NCBI RefSeq assembly: GCF_000725285.1
Contig: NZ_CP007161.1
Span: forward strand, 1,349,911 to 1,413,910
Source of the DNA: Virgibacillus sp. SK37
GTDB lineage: Bacteria > Bacillota > Bacilli > Bacillales > Amphibacillaceae
Direction of reading: 5' to 3'
DNA length: 64,000 bases
In this document: piece by piece, positions 37,436 through 46,022 of the stretch
Numbering within the stretch: position 1 is the first letter of the stretch
How the letters are laid out: every line of letters starts with the position of its first letter
Position numbers and translations under genes: made by a program
The notes under the pieces: generated by a model
Seen by the model: the letters and a program-made list of their open reading frames with translations, nothing else
Told to the model about the DNA's origin: nothing
Database searches by the model: none

Positions 37436-38299
37436 ATGTGGAAAAAATGGTTAATCACTCTAGCATTCACTGTCGGTTTTTCAGTAAGGGATCTTAGTGG
37501 TTTAAGTTATCTTGAATTGGTTGGAAACGAAACAAATGAGCTCTTGACAAATAATTTTTCTGATGAAGATGAAGAATCTCAAGTGGAAAGCGAAAATAGC
37601 AACCCATCAGAAACAGAGAACAAGAACCAGCAAATACCAAATAAAGCAACAGAAAATGATGGAGCTGAAAAGAAGGAAGCCGAAGAGCAAGTAAAGAAAG
37701 AAGATAAAGAAACCAAAGAGAAAAGTACTCAAGATCAAGATGAAAAAGAAGATAAGGAAAAGGGAGTAAAAATGCCTGAGGATAAGGCGGGGTTTGACGA
37801 GTATCCGAAAGGACAATTCGCAGTGGAAGGTGTACAAGGGGAAACTGTGAAAACAGATACAGGTACGTTTGTTATTGAGAAACAATGGACAGATCTTTCA
37901 AAAGTAAATGTAGGGCCGATGGCGATTAAAATTGAGAATTTAAACATTGTAAGTGGTGATGTGACAGATACCGCTATTTCAGGGATCTCCGGAGATAAAG
38001 TGCATTTCGTTCAGGTGGATGCAATCCTGCAAAATACGGGCAAAGATCCAATGAAATTTCCATTTGCAGCTACTACTCTTCAAATAGGCGGTAATAACGT
38101 TTACGCTCATGATATGTTCAGTGGCATGACCAATGTGAATTTTGATACACAAACACCTAGGAATACAACACTTGTATATATGTTAGATGACCCTACATTA
38201 AATATATCAGAAGTGACGCTAAAGCTAGCAAAACTTCCCGTAAACAAAAAGACTGAAGAGGAAATGGGAAAAAGAACCAGCATTGATTTGTCTTTTTAG
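37436..38299 (+). CDS. Secreted/anchored protein with charged linker, unknown function
   Basis: 287 residues. A short N-terminal hydrophobic segment (WLITLAFTVGFS) lacks a lipobox and could be a signal peptide or anchor. Residues about 42-120 are very rich in Glu, Lys, Asp and Gln (a disordered wall-spanning type linker). The C-terminal 165 residues form a beta-rich domain (FVIEKQWTDLSKVNVGPMAIKIENLNIVSGD ... VDAILQNTGKDPMKFPF) resembling the Ig-like DUF4352/telomere-like accessory domains of Gram-positive lipoproteins, where a sentence such as VQVDA-x-x-QNTG is typical. AGCGAGGGGGATA precedes ATG 37436. Function unknown. Confidence 0.7.
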   Translation: MWKKWLITLAFTVGFSVRDLSGLSYLELVGNETNELLTNNFSDEDEESQVESENSNPSETENKNQQIPNKATENDGAEKKEAEEQVKKEDKETKEKSTQDQDEKEDKEKGVKMPEDKAGFDEYPKGQFAVEGVQGETVKTDTGTFVIEKQWTDLSKVNVGPMAIKIENLNIVSGDVTDTAISGISGDKVHFVQVDAILQNTGKDPMKFPFAATTLQIGGNNVYAHDMFSGMTNVNFDTQTPRNTTLVYMLDDPTLNISEVTLKLAKLPVNKKTEEEMGKRTSIDLSF

Positions 38300-38344
38300 T
38301 AAGGAAAAGGTTACATAGTTTTGCAGAAATGGGGGGAGAACTGG

Positions 38345-39358
38345 ATGCATGAAAAACTAAGTGTACAGAAGCAGATGGACTTTTCTGGAGTAGTGTATGT
38401 CCAAAGAAAAGAAAAAGTAGTAGTCAAAGAGAGCTTTGGCTATGCCAATCGGTCGGACCTATTAAAGAACAACATCAACACGCGATTTGGTATTGCTTCA
38501 GGATGTAAGTTATTTACGGCAATAGCAATCTGTCAGCTTGTGGAGCAAGGCAAACTTTCTTTTCATTCCAACCTGAGTGAATGCCTTACATATGAGTTCA
38601 AGCATGTGGATTTGGGAGTTACAGTTCATCAATTACTTACACACACTTCTGGAATTCCAGATTATTTTGATGAAGAAGAGATGGATGATTTCGAGGAACT
38701 TTGGGAGAAGAACCCAATGTATCATATACGAAAACCAGCAGACTTTTTACCAATGTTTTCAAATAAACCGATGACATTTACCCCAGGTGAAAGATTCCAT
38801 TATAACAATGCTGGATACATATTACTTGGTTTGATTGTAGAAGCAATTAGCGGAATGACATTCACGCGGTACGTGGAGACGTATATTTTTGGAAAAGCAT
38901 CTATGGATGACTCAGGATATTTTCCCCTTGATTCTCTTCCAGCAAACACTGCCATAGGCTATATTGAACTCCCGGTGCAAAAGTGGAAAACTAATATGTA
39001 TTCCTTGCCAGTAAAGGGAGGACCGGATGGAGGTGCGTTTGTTACGGCAGAAGATATGACGAAACTTTGGTCCGAACTGACTCATTATAAATTGCTAAAC
39101 GAAAAAACTACAAAATTATTATTATCACCTATGATACAGGTTAACGAGAACCTTACCTATGGCTATGGTGTCTGGATAAATAAGAAACCAACTGGGGAGA
39201 TTTTGAAATATCATGTAATGGGATATGACCCAGGTATCAGCTTTCATTCAGCCTATTATCCTCGAAATTCTATTATTAGCACCGTTTGCTCTAATAAATC
39301 AGAAGGTGCATATGAAATGATGACTTTGGTAGAAAAAGAAATAATAGAAGAGAGATAA
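38345..39358 (+). CDS. Serine hydrolase of the beta-lactamase/PBP-like class C family
   Basis: 337 residues from ATG 38345, chosen because GGGGGGAG lies 6-7 nt upstream (an earlier TTG at 38321 is weaker). Catalytic motifs: S52-G-C-K55 (S-x-x-K, in FGIASGCKLFTA), Y153-N-N (Y-x-N, in FHYNNAGYILLGLIVEAI), and a late H-x-G-like YHVMGYDPG. No signal peptide is evident, so it may be cytosolic, like esterase-type members. Substrate range of the family: esters, D-amino peptides, beta-lactams; a resistance role should not be assumed. Confidence 0.88.
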   Translation: MHEKLSVQKQMDFSGVVYVQRKEKVVVKESFGYANRSDLLKNNINTRFGIASGCKLFTAIAICQLVEQGKLSFHSNLSECLTYEFKHVDLGVTVHQLLTHTSGIPDYFDEEEMDDFEELWEKNPMYHIRKPADFLPMFSNKPMTFTPGERFHYNNAGYILLGLIVEAISGMTFTRYVETYIFGKASMDDSGYFPLDSLPANTAIGYIELPVQKWKTNMYSLPVKGGPDGGAFVTAEDMTKLWSELTHYKLLNEKTTKLLLSPMIQVNENLTYGYGVWINKKPTGEILKYHVMGYDPGISFHSAYYPRNSIISTVCSNKSEGAYEMMTLVEKEIIEER

Positions 39359-39407
39359 AGAATATCGTTGAAGATAATTGCATTACGCAATCCGGGGAGT
39401 GATTTTT

Positions 39408-39917
39408 ATGCGGATAAGGCTTCAAGAATATAATAAGAATTGGGCCCACCTTTATAAGCAGGAAACAATCGAGTTGAAAAGCATTTTTGATGATGAGGTT
39501 GTTCGTTTTGAGCATTTCGGCAGTACATCCGTCCCGGGTATGAAAGCAAAGCCCGTGGTAGATATCATGTGTTTAGTAAAAGACATCAGTAAAATTGATG
39601 CTTATAATACAGCACTTAAAGCAATAGGTTATGAAGCTGCAGGCGAATGGGGAATCTCAGGACGGAGGCTATTTCGTAAGGGTGGCGAAAACCGAACACA
39701 TCATGTACATGTTTACCAGAATGATCATCCGGAAATCGACCGGCATCTCATCGTAAGGGATTATCTGCGTACACATCCGAAAGAAGCCACCATGTATAGT
39801 CGCTTAAAGGAAAAGCTGGCACAGGAATACAATGACACACGTTTCTATAGTAAAGCGAAAAAGCCATTCATTCAGGAACTAGAGCATCGCGCACTTCGTT
39901 GGGCAAAAGAAAAATAA
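39408..39917 (+). CDS. GrpB/UPF0157 family protein
   Basis: 169 residues from ATG 39408 (GGGGAGTG upstream). The nucleotidyltransferase-like GrpB signature is clear: LQEYNKNWAHLYKQE, FEHFGSTSVPGMKAKPVVDIMCLV (G-S-T ... D-I) and THHVHVYQNDHPEIDRHLIVRDYLRTHP. Domain family knowledge: a minimal NTase fold, sometimes fused to kinases or acetyltransferases, cellular role undefined. Keyword array 6 begins 30 bp after its stop. Confidence 0.9.
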   Translation: MRIRLQEYNKNWAHLYKQETIELKSIFDDEVVRFEHFGSTSVPGMKAKPVVDIMCLVKDISKIDAYNTALKAIGYEAAGEWGISGRRLFRKGGENRTHHVHVYQNDHPEIDRHLIVRDYLRTHPKEATMYSRLKEKLAQEYNDTRFYSKAKKPFIQELEHRALRWAKEK

Positions 39918-39945
39918 CTTACTTAGTGAGATGAAAATCCCCCAA

Positions 39946-39996
39946 ATGAGAGAGACACGCCGGAAATGAGAGGCAACTCAACCAAGATGAGACAGC
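39946..39996. repeat. Keyword array 6: short ATGAGAGAG array
   Basis: ATGAGAGAG, ATGAGAGGC and ATGAGACAG start at 39946, 39966 and 39987 (20 and 21 bp apart), the same keyword and phasing as array 2, 35 kb away, but with different spacers. It lies directly behind the GrpB stop. Confidence 0.75.
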
Positions 39997-40049
39997 AAGA
40001 AAAGAAAGACACAAAAATGGAGGGCCCTAATGAAATATGAATTTCCCCA

Positions 40050-40495
40050 ATGCTACAACATCAAGCAGAACACATTGCTTATCAATGGCATTATGATGAA
40101 GACTACTCTTTTTATGATATGGAAGCAGACTAGAAGAGTTTCTTGATGAAAAAGCCCGGGCTTCTAACTATTATGTGGTAAAGAAAGATAATCAACTTAT
40201 CGGGTTTTTCTTTTTTCAGAAGCAGAAAGAAAATTCAATAGACATAGTTTTGGATATGAAACCGGAACTGACAGGTCAAGAGTATGGGGAATCTTATGTT
40301 CAAGCAGGCATAGAATTCGGGATTAATAAATACAAGCCTACAACCATTACTCTTTCAGTCGCTACCTTCAATGAACGTGCCATCAACGTGTACAAAAAAG
40401 TTGGATTTGTTCCTGAGGAGACTTATATGCAAGACACCAACGGGGGAACCTATGCATTCTTAAAAATGAATTATGATGTACATAAGCATAATTAG
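40050..40495 (+). pseudogene. GNAT acetyltransferase remnant, frameshifted and 5'-truncated
   Basis: From ATG 40050 the frame reads MLQHQAEHIAYQWHYDEDYS ... MEAD then TAG (40131). One base added there would give a Leu codon and continue EEFLDEKARASNYYVVKKDNQLIGFF into the open frame ending at TAA 40495, which has the GNAT core and tail (SVATFNERAINVYKKVGF). No Shine-Dalgarno or N-terminal beta-strand is present before 40050; keyword array 6 sits where the 5' part should be. So the gene has both a 1-nt deletion and probably a lost N-terminus. The 3' end overlaps the convergent gene by 4 bp. Confidence 0.75.
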
Positions 40496-40752
40496 TTCAT
40501 GTCCAAAACAGATAGGTAAACAATGCAAGCAATAAAAATAATCAATGCTAGAATGCTGAAGAATTTATAAAACGGTTTTTGCTCTCTTTGTATACTAATC
40601 ATGGCAAGAATCACTCCTGCAAGAGCGTAAATAGGCAATAAGAAAAACATAAGATAAAATACGACTTGGGGCGCTGAAATCAATGAAAAAATGAGCCCAC
40701 ATAGGAGAAGAGCCAACAATAATGATAACGTTATTTTTGTATGTTTATTCAT
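40492..40752 (-). CDS. Small three-helix membrane protein
   Basis: 86 residues from ATG 40752 (GGCGGAG upstream). Three hydrophobic segments (ITLSLLLALLLCGLIFSLI, VVFYLMFFLLPIYALAGVILAMI, FFSILALIIFIACIVYLSVL) separated by short basic loops. Family not recognised. Its 3' end overlaps the end of the GNAT remnant. Confidence 0.65.
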   Translation of the reverse strand: MNKHTKITLSLLLALLLCGLIFSLISAPQVVFYLMFFLLPIYALAGVILAMISIQREQKPFYKFFSILALIIFIACIVYLSVLDMN

Positions 40753-40844
40753 GATACTCCGCCAATCTAATAGATTAGTTGCATTCACTCTAACATACAT
40801 AAGAAAGGTTGTTAAATCACAGTTAAATGAAGGAAGTGTTTATA

Positions 40845-41081
40845 TTGCTTAAGATTAGTCGTTTGGTACTTTCGATTATTGTAGTACTAATGGCAGCTTA
40901 TGGATTAGTTACTGGAAATATGGAAAACTTGCCAATAATCATGGTGCTTTTAGGAATACAGCTGCTTCTTACGGGAATCGAATTGCTTCAAAAAGACAGG
41001 AAGAGCTTTTTGGGTTATGCAGATATTGTAATATCATTATTTTTATTTTTTGTTGCCATACAAGGTTTTGTATATAGTTAA
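40845..41081 (+). CDS. Small membrane protein, DUF3953/YczI-like
   Basis: 78 residues from TTG 40845, chosen for AAGGAAG 8 nt upstream; ATG 40827 has no site. It has two or three hydrophobic helices (RLVLSIIVVLMAAYGLVTG, LPIIMVLLGIQLLLTGIELLQ, YADIVISLFLFFVAIQGF). The central L-L-G-I-Q-L-L-L-x-G-I motif is characteristic of the small YczI-type family. Function unknown. Confidence 0.65.
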   Translation: MLKISRLVLSIIVVLMAAYGLVTGNMENLPIIMVLLGIQLLLTGIELLQKDRKSFLGYADIVISLFLFFVAIQGFVYS

Positions 41082-41215
41082 AGAATCCAATTAAATTAAA
41101 AATTATCATACTGTTGTTATTTATCAGATGGAAGAAATGCAAATCAGGTTAGTCTGACGTTTAATGGTATTGGTTTAGAGGAACATCCTTATAGATAGGA
41201 AAGGAGTTGTTTATA

Positions 41216-42148
41216 ATGAATCGTCATGTAAAACTCGGTAAATCAGATCTTCAGGTTTTTCCTGTAGGATTGGGAACGAATGCAGTTGGTGGACATAATA
41301 TTTATCCGAATATGCTGGATGAAGAGCAGGGAAAAGACGTAGTACGTGCCGCCCTTGATAACGGTATTAATTTTTTGGATACTGCGTTTATATATGGACC
41401 TGAACGTTCCGAAGAGCTTGTTGGAGAAGTAATGAAGGAATATAAGCGAGATGAAGTGGTGCTTGCAACAAAGGGTGCACATGAATTTATAGGTGAAAGG
41501 ACGGTTATGAATAACTCACCAACCTTTCTAAAACAACAGGTGGAAAACAGTCTTCGCCGGATGCAGACTGATTATATTGATTTGTATTACATCCATTTTC
41601 CAGATGATGATACTCCAAAAGATGAAGCTGTCGGCGCCTTAAAGGAGTTGCGCGATCAGGGAAAAATCCGTTCTATTGGTGTATCTAATTTTTCCTTAGA
41701 CCAATTAAAAGAAGCAAACAAAGATGGCTATGTAGATGTCATTCAATCACAATATAACTTACTCCACCGCGAAGCTGAAAAAGAAATCTTCCCTTATACG
41801 AGCAAAGAAAATATTACATTTATTCCATATTTTCCATTGGAATCCGGTTTACTTGCGGGAAAATATGATACTTCCACCAAGTTTACAGATATACGGGCTG
41901 AGAAACCAAGCTTCCAAGGTGAGGCGTTTAAGGAAAACTTGAAGAAGGTAGAAAAACTTCGCGAAATTGCTAATGATTATGGTGAAGAAGTAGCACATGT
42001 TGTACTTGCATGGTATTTCTCCAGACCATCACTGGACGTAGTTATACCAGGCGCAAAACGCGTCCACCAAGTGAAGGAAAATAAACGTGCAAGTGAGATT
42101 AAGCTGACAAAAGAAACCATTCAACAGATTGATCAGCTATTTAGTTAA
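41216..42148 (+). CDS. Aldo/keto reductase
   Basis: 310 residues from ATG 41216 (AAAGGAG upstream). AKR (beta/alpha)8 NADPH oxidoreductase: [38 protein letters not shown] (catalytic Asp and Tyr), [10 protein letters not shown] (Lys), [23 protein letters not shown] (His in YIHFPD), [10 protein letters not shown] and the cofactor loop [14 protein letters not shown]. Resembles IolS/YhdN-type enzymes reducing small aldehydes. Cytosolic, single gene with a good terminator. Confidence 0.95.
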   Translation: MNRHVKLGKSDLQVFPVGLGTNAVGGHNIYPNMLDEEQGKDVVRAALDNGINFLDTAFIYGPERSEELVGEVMKEYKRDEVVLATKGAHEFIGERTVMNNSPTFLKQQVENSLRRMQTDYIDLYYIHFPDDDTPKDEAVGALKELRDQGKIRSIGVSNFSLDQLKEANKDGYVDVIQSQYNLLHREAEKEIFPYTSKENITFIPYFPLESGLLAGKYDTSTKFTDIRAEKPSFQGEAFKENLKKVEKLREIANDYGEEVAHVVLAWYFSRPSLDVVIPGAKRVHQVKENKRASEIKLTKETIQQIDQLFS

Positions 42149-42159
42149 AAATGATGTGG

Positions 42160-42200
42160 AATAGCCGATAGAACATGGACGAGTTCTATCGGTTATTTTT
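42160..42200 (+). terminator. Terminator of aldo/keto reductase gene
   Basis: A 15-bp stem AATAGCCGATAGAAC/GTTCTATCGGTTATT (one wobble) then TTT. Confidence 0.9.
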
Positions 42201-42216
42201 ATGTGTTTTATCTATT

Positions 42217-42531
42217 CTAATAGACAGATCGCGATTCCCAAGTAGATTTCTGTCCAATAGAGCCGTTCTAATAGACAGGATGCGCTCCCAGACAGCAATT
42301 CTGTCCAATAGAGCCGTTCTAATAGACAGGATGCGCTCCCCAGACAGCAATTCTGTCCAATAGAACCATTCTAATAGACAGAATGCACTCCCCAGACAGC
42401 AATTCTGACCAATAGAGCTGCCCTAATAGACAGAATGCACTTCCCAGACAGCAATTATGTCCAATAGAACCATTCTAATAGACAGAATGCACTCCCCAGG
42501 CAACAATTATGTCCAATAGAGCTGCCCTAAT
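42217..42531. repeat. Keyword array 4: 51/52-bp tandem units with inverted borders
   Basis: CTAATAGACA-type unit starts lie at 42217, 42268, 42319, 42371, 42423, 42475 and 42527, 51 or 52 bp apart. Each unit ends near TGTCCAATAG, an approximate inverted copy of its beginning, as in array 3; the interior (CAGGATGCGCTCCCCAGAC and AGCAATTC) is different. The array continues after the IS at 44018-44056, where one more CTAATAGACA unit start is found: it was cut in the middle by the IS256 element. Confidence 0.92.
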
Positions 42532-42633
42532 GATGATGTACAATATTTTGTGTAAGAAAGAAGTTTAAATAAAAATAGGTAGGACATCCTCTTTATAGCT
42601 AGTCCAATAACTAATTGAAAGGATGACCTACCG

Positions 42634-43806
42634 ATGTCTAATAGTCTACCCGAAAATCTATTTTCTAATCACTTAGAAAACCTTGTACAAAGCTTTGTAA
42701 AAGAAAAATTGGAATTAATTATGGAAGAGGAAAGAGAAAACTTTTTTAAAGTAGAAAATCCGGAATTAGATAGTAGTAAAAATGGTTATTATCAACGCAA
42801 TTTAGATACAAAGTATGGAAGAATAAACCTATCTGTCCCTAGAGATCGAGAGGGATATTACACAACCCATGTTTTTGGTCCTTATGAAAGACGTGAAAAA
42901 TGGTTAGGAGAAACTATTATCAATATGTACCAACATGGTTTCAGCACGAGAGAAGTGGGGCAATTTATTGAAAGAATATTAGGCGACCAATATTCTGCAG
43001 CCACCATAAGTAATATTACAGATGTAGTAGTAGACGATATTGAAAGCTGGAAGAAACGTTCATTATCCAGACGATATTCGGTTCTTTATTTAGATGGGAC
43101 CTATTTTAAATTGCGCCGGCAGGATGTAGATAACGAGGTCATTTATATGATTATTGGGATGAATGAAGATGGACAAAAGGAAATTCTTGATTTCCGTGTG
43201 GGCGGTAAAGAAAGTGCTAATGTGTGGAAAGAACAGTTATATAAACTACGCGATCGTGGTGTAGAAGAAGTTCTATTAGGCGTTTTCGATGGTCTAACAG
43301 GACTAGACGCAGCGCTAAAAGAAGTATTTCCTAAAGCTGACGTACAGCGCTGTGTTGTTCATAAATTACGGAATACTCAATCCATGGTACGTGTAAAAGA
43401 TAAAGAACATTTATTTGAAGATTTAAAACCAGTTTACCGTGCGGAAGATAAAGAACAAGCATTAGAAAACTTCGAGAAATTTAAACAGAATTGGAAAAAA
43501 ATATATCCAAAGGTAATTCAGTCATGGGAAGAAGACTTGTCAGACTTATTACGGTTTTACGATTATCCACCAATCATTCGACCTCAAATATATACAACAA
43601 ATACAATCGAAAGAGCTATAAAAGAAATTAAAAAGAGGCTTAAACCGATGAATAGTCTACCTAGTGAAAAAGCTGTCGAAAAGATCATCTATTTGGTTTC
43701 TATTGACTATAATGAAACTTGGAAAAACAGGAAAAATACTACTTTTAGATCTGCCTATACAGAATTACAAAAGATGTTTAAAGAAAGATATCAACTAAAT
43801 GAGTAG
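42634..43806 (+). CDS. IS256-family (Mutator-type) transposase
   Basis: 390 residues. DDE core: VLYLDGTYFKLRRQ (first D), the GVFDGLTGLDAALKEVFPKADVQRCVVHKLRN signature (second D, and the C-x2-H seen in IS256/MULE enzymes), and TTNTIERAIKEIKKRLKPM (catalytic E). The N-terminal helical region SRDREGYYTTHVFGPYERREKW-like segment (in outline) and FSTREVGQFIERILG HTH bind the ends. GGATGACCTACCG precedes ATG 42634. Full length and probably active. Confidence 0.95.
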   Translation: MSNSLPENLFSNHLENLVQSFVKEKLELIMEEERENFFKVENPELDSSKNGYYQRNLDTKYGRINLSVPRDREGYYTTHVFGPYERREKWLGETIINMYQHGFSTREVGQFIERILGDQYSAATISNITDVVVDDIESWKKRSLSRRYSVLYLDGTYFKLRRQDVDNEVIYMIIGMNEDGQKEILDFRVGGKESANVWKEQLYKLRDRGVEEVLLGVFDGLTGLDAALKEVFPKADVQRCVVHKLRNTQSMVRVKDKEHLFEDLKPVYRAEDKEQALENFEKFKQNWKKIYPKVIQSWEEDLSDLLRFYDYPPIIRPQIYTTNTIERAIKEIKKRLKPMNSLPSEKAVEKIIYLVSIDYNETWKNRKNTTFRSAYTELQKMFKERYQLNE

Positions 43807-43807
43807 C

Positions 43808-43921
43808 ACCCTTCGCCTGCCTAATCTATTGTCTCGGATGGTGGCTAAGTAGTAAAGAAAACCGCTTGACAACCTAACCACCATCCAAGATATATTTGCC
43901 GGCAAGGCAAGCGAAGGAGAA
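43808..43921. repeat. Long imperfect hairpin in the 3' part of IS256
   Basis: CCTTCGCCTGCC ... GGATGGTGGCTAAG (43808-43850) is complementary, with small bulges, to CTAACCACCATCC ... GGCAAGCGAAGG (43878-43918). The arms of about 40 nt have a loop near 43855-43875. It follows the transposase stop directly; it may act as a terminator/insulator or block read-through into the transposase from outside. Confidence 0.75.
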
Positions 43922-44017
43922 CCTAAGCGAATCATATTAAATCTTATTTAGATCAATAACTATATATGGAGGATAAATCCCCTGTTTAGTAGCTTACACA
44001 TAATTATTGACATTACC

Positions 44018-44163
44018 GCCCTAATAGACAGAATACACTCCCCAGGCAACACTTCTGCAAAAAAGAAACATATCCCAATTGATAAGATAAAAAGAGGTGT
44101 TTCAGTGAGGCTTCCTAAGGGTATTATTTCCAAAACAGGACAAATGATTGGAGAGGTAGCAGC
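44018..44163. other. Array 4 remnant and upstream region of the lipoprotein gene
   Basis: 44018-44056 is the severed end of array 4 (CTAATAGACA, then CTCCCCAGGC). After it comes the leader of the lipoprotein gene with GGAGAGG at about 44149. No ORF supported. Confidence 0.6.
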
Positions 44164-45258
44164 ATGAAAAAACAGAGATTAATATTCATCCTACTTATAG
44201 GTTTGGCACTTCTTGCAGGATGCAGCAATTCATCAGATCAAACGAAGCAAGAGAATAAGGAAGCGCAAAACCACGAAAAAAAGGAGGAGAACCAAAAGCA
44301 GGATAAAAAATCACCTTACATAGAAGCATATCAACCGATACAACCGTCAAGTGAAGCTGTTGCGCTGGAAAAGAATTATACAGAGGAAGAGAAAAAACTC
44401 ATGCCGGCAAATGAGGCACATGGAGGAGAAAGAGAGAGAAGTGTTCCTCTTGGTCAGACATTGCAAAAAGGAAAAGAGGATAAAACGAATGGTCCATTGA
44501 AAGATCATCGACTCGTCGCGTTTTATGGAACACCTTTGTCCGAAAATATGGGGATCCTCGGTGAATATGAACCAGAAGAAATGATGAAGAAGTTAAAGGA
44601 GCATACAAAAGCATATTCTGAATTAGATCCAGAACGTCCAGCCATACCAACAATCGAACTAATTGCTACAGTAGCAAATCGTGATCCAGGCCCGGATGGG
44701 TTATATGTTTCCCCGCCAAATGAAGAAGTGATTGAAGAATATGCCAAGCTTGCGAAAAAGCATGGAGCTCTACTGCTTTTGGATATTCAGCTCGGTCGCG
44801 CCACAGTGATGCAGGAAGTAAAAGCAATTGAAAAATATTTAAAATTACCATATGTCCATCTTGCTATTGATACAGAATATAGTGTACAGGAAGGGGAGGT
44901 TCCGGGAGAGGATCTTGGCCAGGTGAATGGAGAAGATGTTCAGAAGGCAGTCGAATATGTTGATCAGCTTGTGAAGGAAAATCAGTTACCGGATAAATTA
45001 GTACTTGTCCATCAATTTGGTAATGGTATTATTAAAAATAAAGAAAAAATTCATCCAACTGAACATGTACAAGTACCACTTAATTATGATGGTTTCGGTG
45101 ATGCTGCGATAAAATTAAGTGCATATGGTAAGCTGGTTAAAGACCAGCCAATTCAGTATGGTGGCTTTAAAGTATTTAAGAAAAATGATAAGCCAGTATT
45201 AACACCGGAGCAGGTACTGCAATTGGACCCAGCGCCAGCTATTGTTAACTATCAATAA
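44164..45258 (+). CDS. Lipoprotein with TIM-barrel-like domain, unknown function
   Basis: 364 residues. Signal peptide with lipobox LLAGC, acylated Cys near residue 20, then a charged, disordered stretch of about 70 residues. The remaining domain has beta/alpha order: HRLVAFYGTPLSENMGILGEY, AIPTIELIATVANRDPGPDGLYV, GALLLLDIQLGRATV, YVHLAIDTEYSVQEGEVPGEDLG and LVLVHQFGNGIIK, which fits a glycoside-hydrolase-like (beta/alpha)8 barrel with acidic residues at strand ends (I-E, D-I, D-T-E). It would act outside the membrane, perhaps on a glycan. No catalytic assignment is possible by eye. Terminator directly after. Confidence 0.72.
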   Translation: MKKQRLIFILLIGLALLAGCSNSSDQTKQENKEAQNHEKKEENQKQDKKSPYIEAYQPIQPSSEAVALEKNYTEEEKKLMPANEAHGGERERSVPLGQTLQKGKEDKTNGPLKDHRLVAFYGTPLSENMGILGEYEPEEMMKKLKEHTKAYSELDPERPAIPTIELIATVANRDPGPDGLYVSPPNEEVIEEYAKLAKKHGALLLLDIQLGRATVMQEVKAIEKYLKLPYVHLAIDTEYSVQEGEVPGEDLGQVNGEDVQKAVEYVDQLVKENQLPDKLVLVHQFGNGIIKNKEKIHPTEHVQVPLNYDGFGDAAIKLSAYGKLVKDQPIQYGGFKVFKKNDKPVLTPEQVLQLDPAPAIVNYQ

Positions 45259-45295
45259 AAAATGAGATGGGGCTATTTGCTCCCATCTCATTTTA
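45257..45295. terminator. Bidirectional terminator between lipoprotein and CtaM-like genes
   Basis: An 11-bp stem AATGAGATGGG/CCCATCTCATT with flanking A/T runs, between convergent genes. Confidence 0.88.
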
Positions 45296-45296
45296 T

Positions 45297-45839
45297 TTAG
45301 TAATACGGTGAGATCATGAAATATACGAGTACGCCTGTAAAGCTGACATACAGCCAAAGTGGCATTGTCCAACGAGCTATTCGTCGATGTTTTGGCACTT
45401 GCATATTTAATCCTCTGCTTAATGTGATTAATGCTAATGGCACAATGACGGCTGCAAGTACAATATGTGTTATTAAAACAAAATAATACACATACATAAG
45501 TGGGCCATCTCCGCCATAGGTTGTTGATTCTGCCATGGAATGATAGGTTAAATAAGAAATGAAAAACAGAAACGTGCTTATAAAAGCAGCTACGATAAAT
45601 CTGCGGTGTGCCAGAATGTTTTTCTTCTTAATCATGATGAGAGCGCCAATTAGGAACAGAAATGTAAAACTATTTAAAAAGGCATTAATACCTGGTAATA
45701 CAGTCAGTTCCATTCCAAATATGGTGCCATCTTTACTTTTAGGCAATAGATTTGTACCGAAAATTACAGCCACAATAGCTATCGATAGGACCCAAATAAG
45801 TGGTGTGTAATTTTTTTGTTTTATATCATTTGTTGTCAT
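45297..45839 (-). CDS. DUF420 membrane protein (CtaM/YozB-like)
   Basis: 180 residues with five hydrophobic helices. DUF420 landmarks: LPGINAFLNSFTFLFLIGALIMIKKKN, AHRRFIVAAFISTFLFFISYLTYHSM and the His-rich ITHIVLAAVIVPLALITL followed by KHRRIARWTMPLWLYVSFTGVLVYFMI. Several His lie at helix ends (AHRR, YHS, THI, KHRR), consistent with heme or copper handling. Family knowledge: CtaM of Staphylococcus is needed for the aa3 quinol oxidase; YozB is the Bacillus relative. It is far (11 kb) from the CtaG-like gene, the other oxidase assembly factor here. Single gene. Confidence 0.82.
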   Translation of the reverse strand: MTTNDIKQKNYTPLIWVLSIAIVAVIFGTNLLPKSKDGTIFGMELTVLPGINAFLNSFTFLFLIGALIMIKKKNILAHRRFIVAAFISTFLFFISYLTYHSMAESTTYGGDGPLMYVYYFVLITHIVLAAVIVPLALITLSRGLNMQVPKHRRIARWTMPLWLYVSFTGVLVYFMISPYY

Positions 45840-46022
45840 TAGATCGATGTCCCCTTCAATTCATTTGTTTCATTATCAAGCATACGTGCTGTGCAGAAAA
45901 AGGGCAAGCAACAACTAACTTCTATATGGTGTGATAGCTTCCTATTAGTTGGACAGGTATTGAATGAATAAGGAAACAGGAAAATGATAGAATGGAATTA
46001 GAAAAAGAAATGAGGTGTTAGC

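Larger units (their letters stand above)
42532..44017 (+). mobile_element. IS256-family insertion sequence, complete, 1486 bp
   Basis: The 8-bp duplication GCCCTAAT flanks it at 42524-42531 and 44018-44025. Left end GATGATGTACAATATTTTG and right end (reverse complement) GGTAATGTCAATAATTATG, both continuing TGTAAG, are about 25-bp inverted repeats with 18 matches. One intact transposase gene is present and a long imperfect hairpin lies in the 3' noncoding part (43808-43921). The element sits inside keyword array 4; deleting it plus one target copy rebuilds a regular array unit. Confidence 0.95.

Noticed and set aside
37436-38299. Lipoprotein call for the protein with the charged linker
   Set aside because: No Cys follows the hydrophobic segment, so no lipobox.
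38345-39358. Beta-lactamase conferring drug resistance
   Set aside because: S-x-x-K and Y-x-N are shared by many esterases and D-peptidases, and no export signal is seen.
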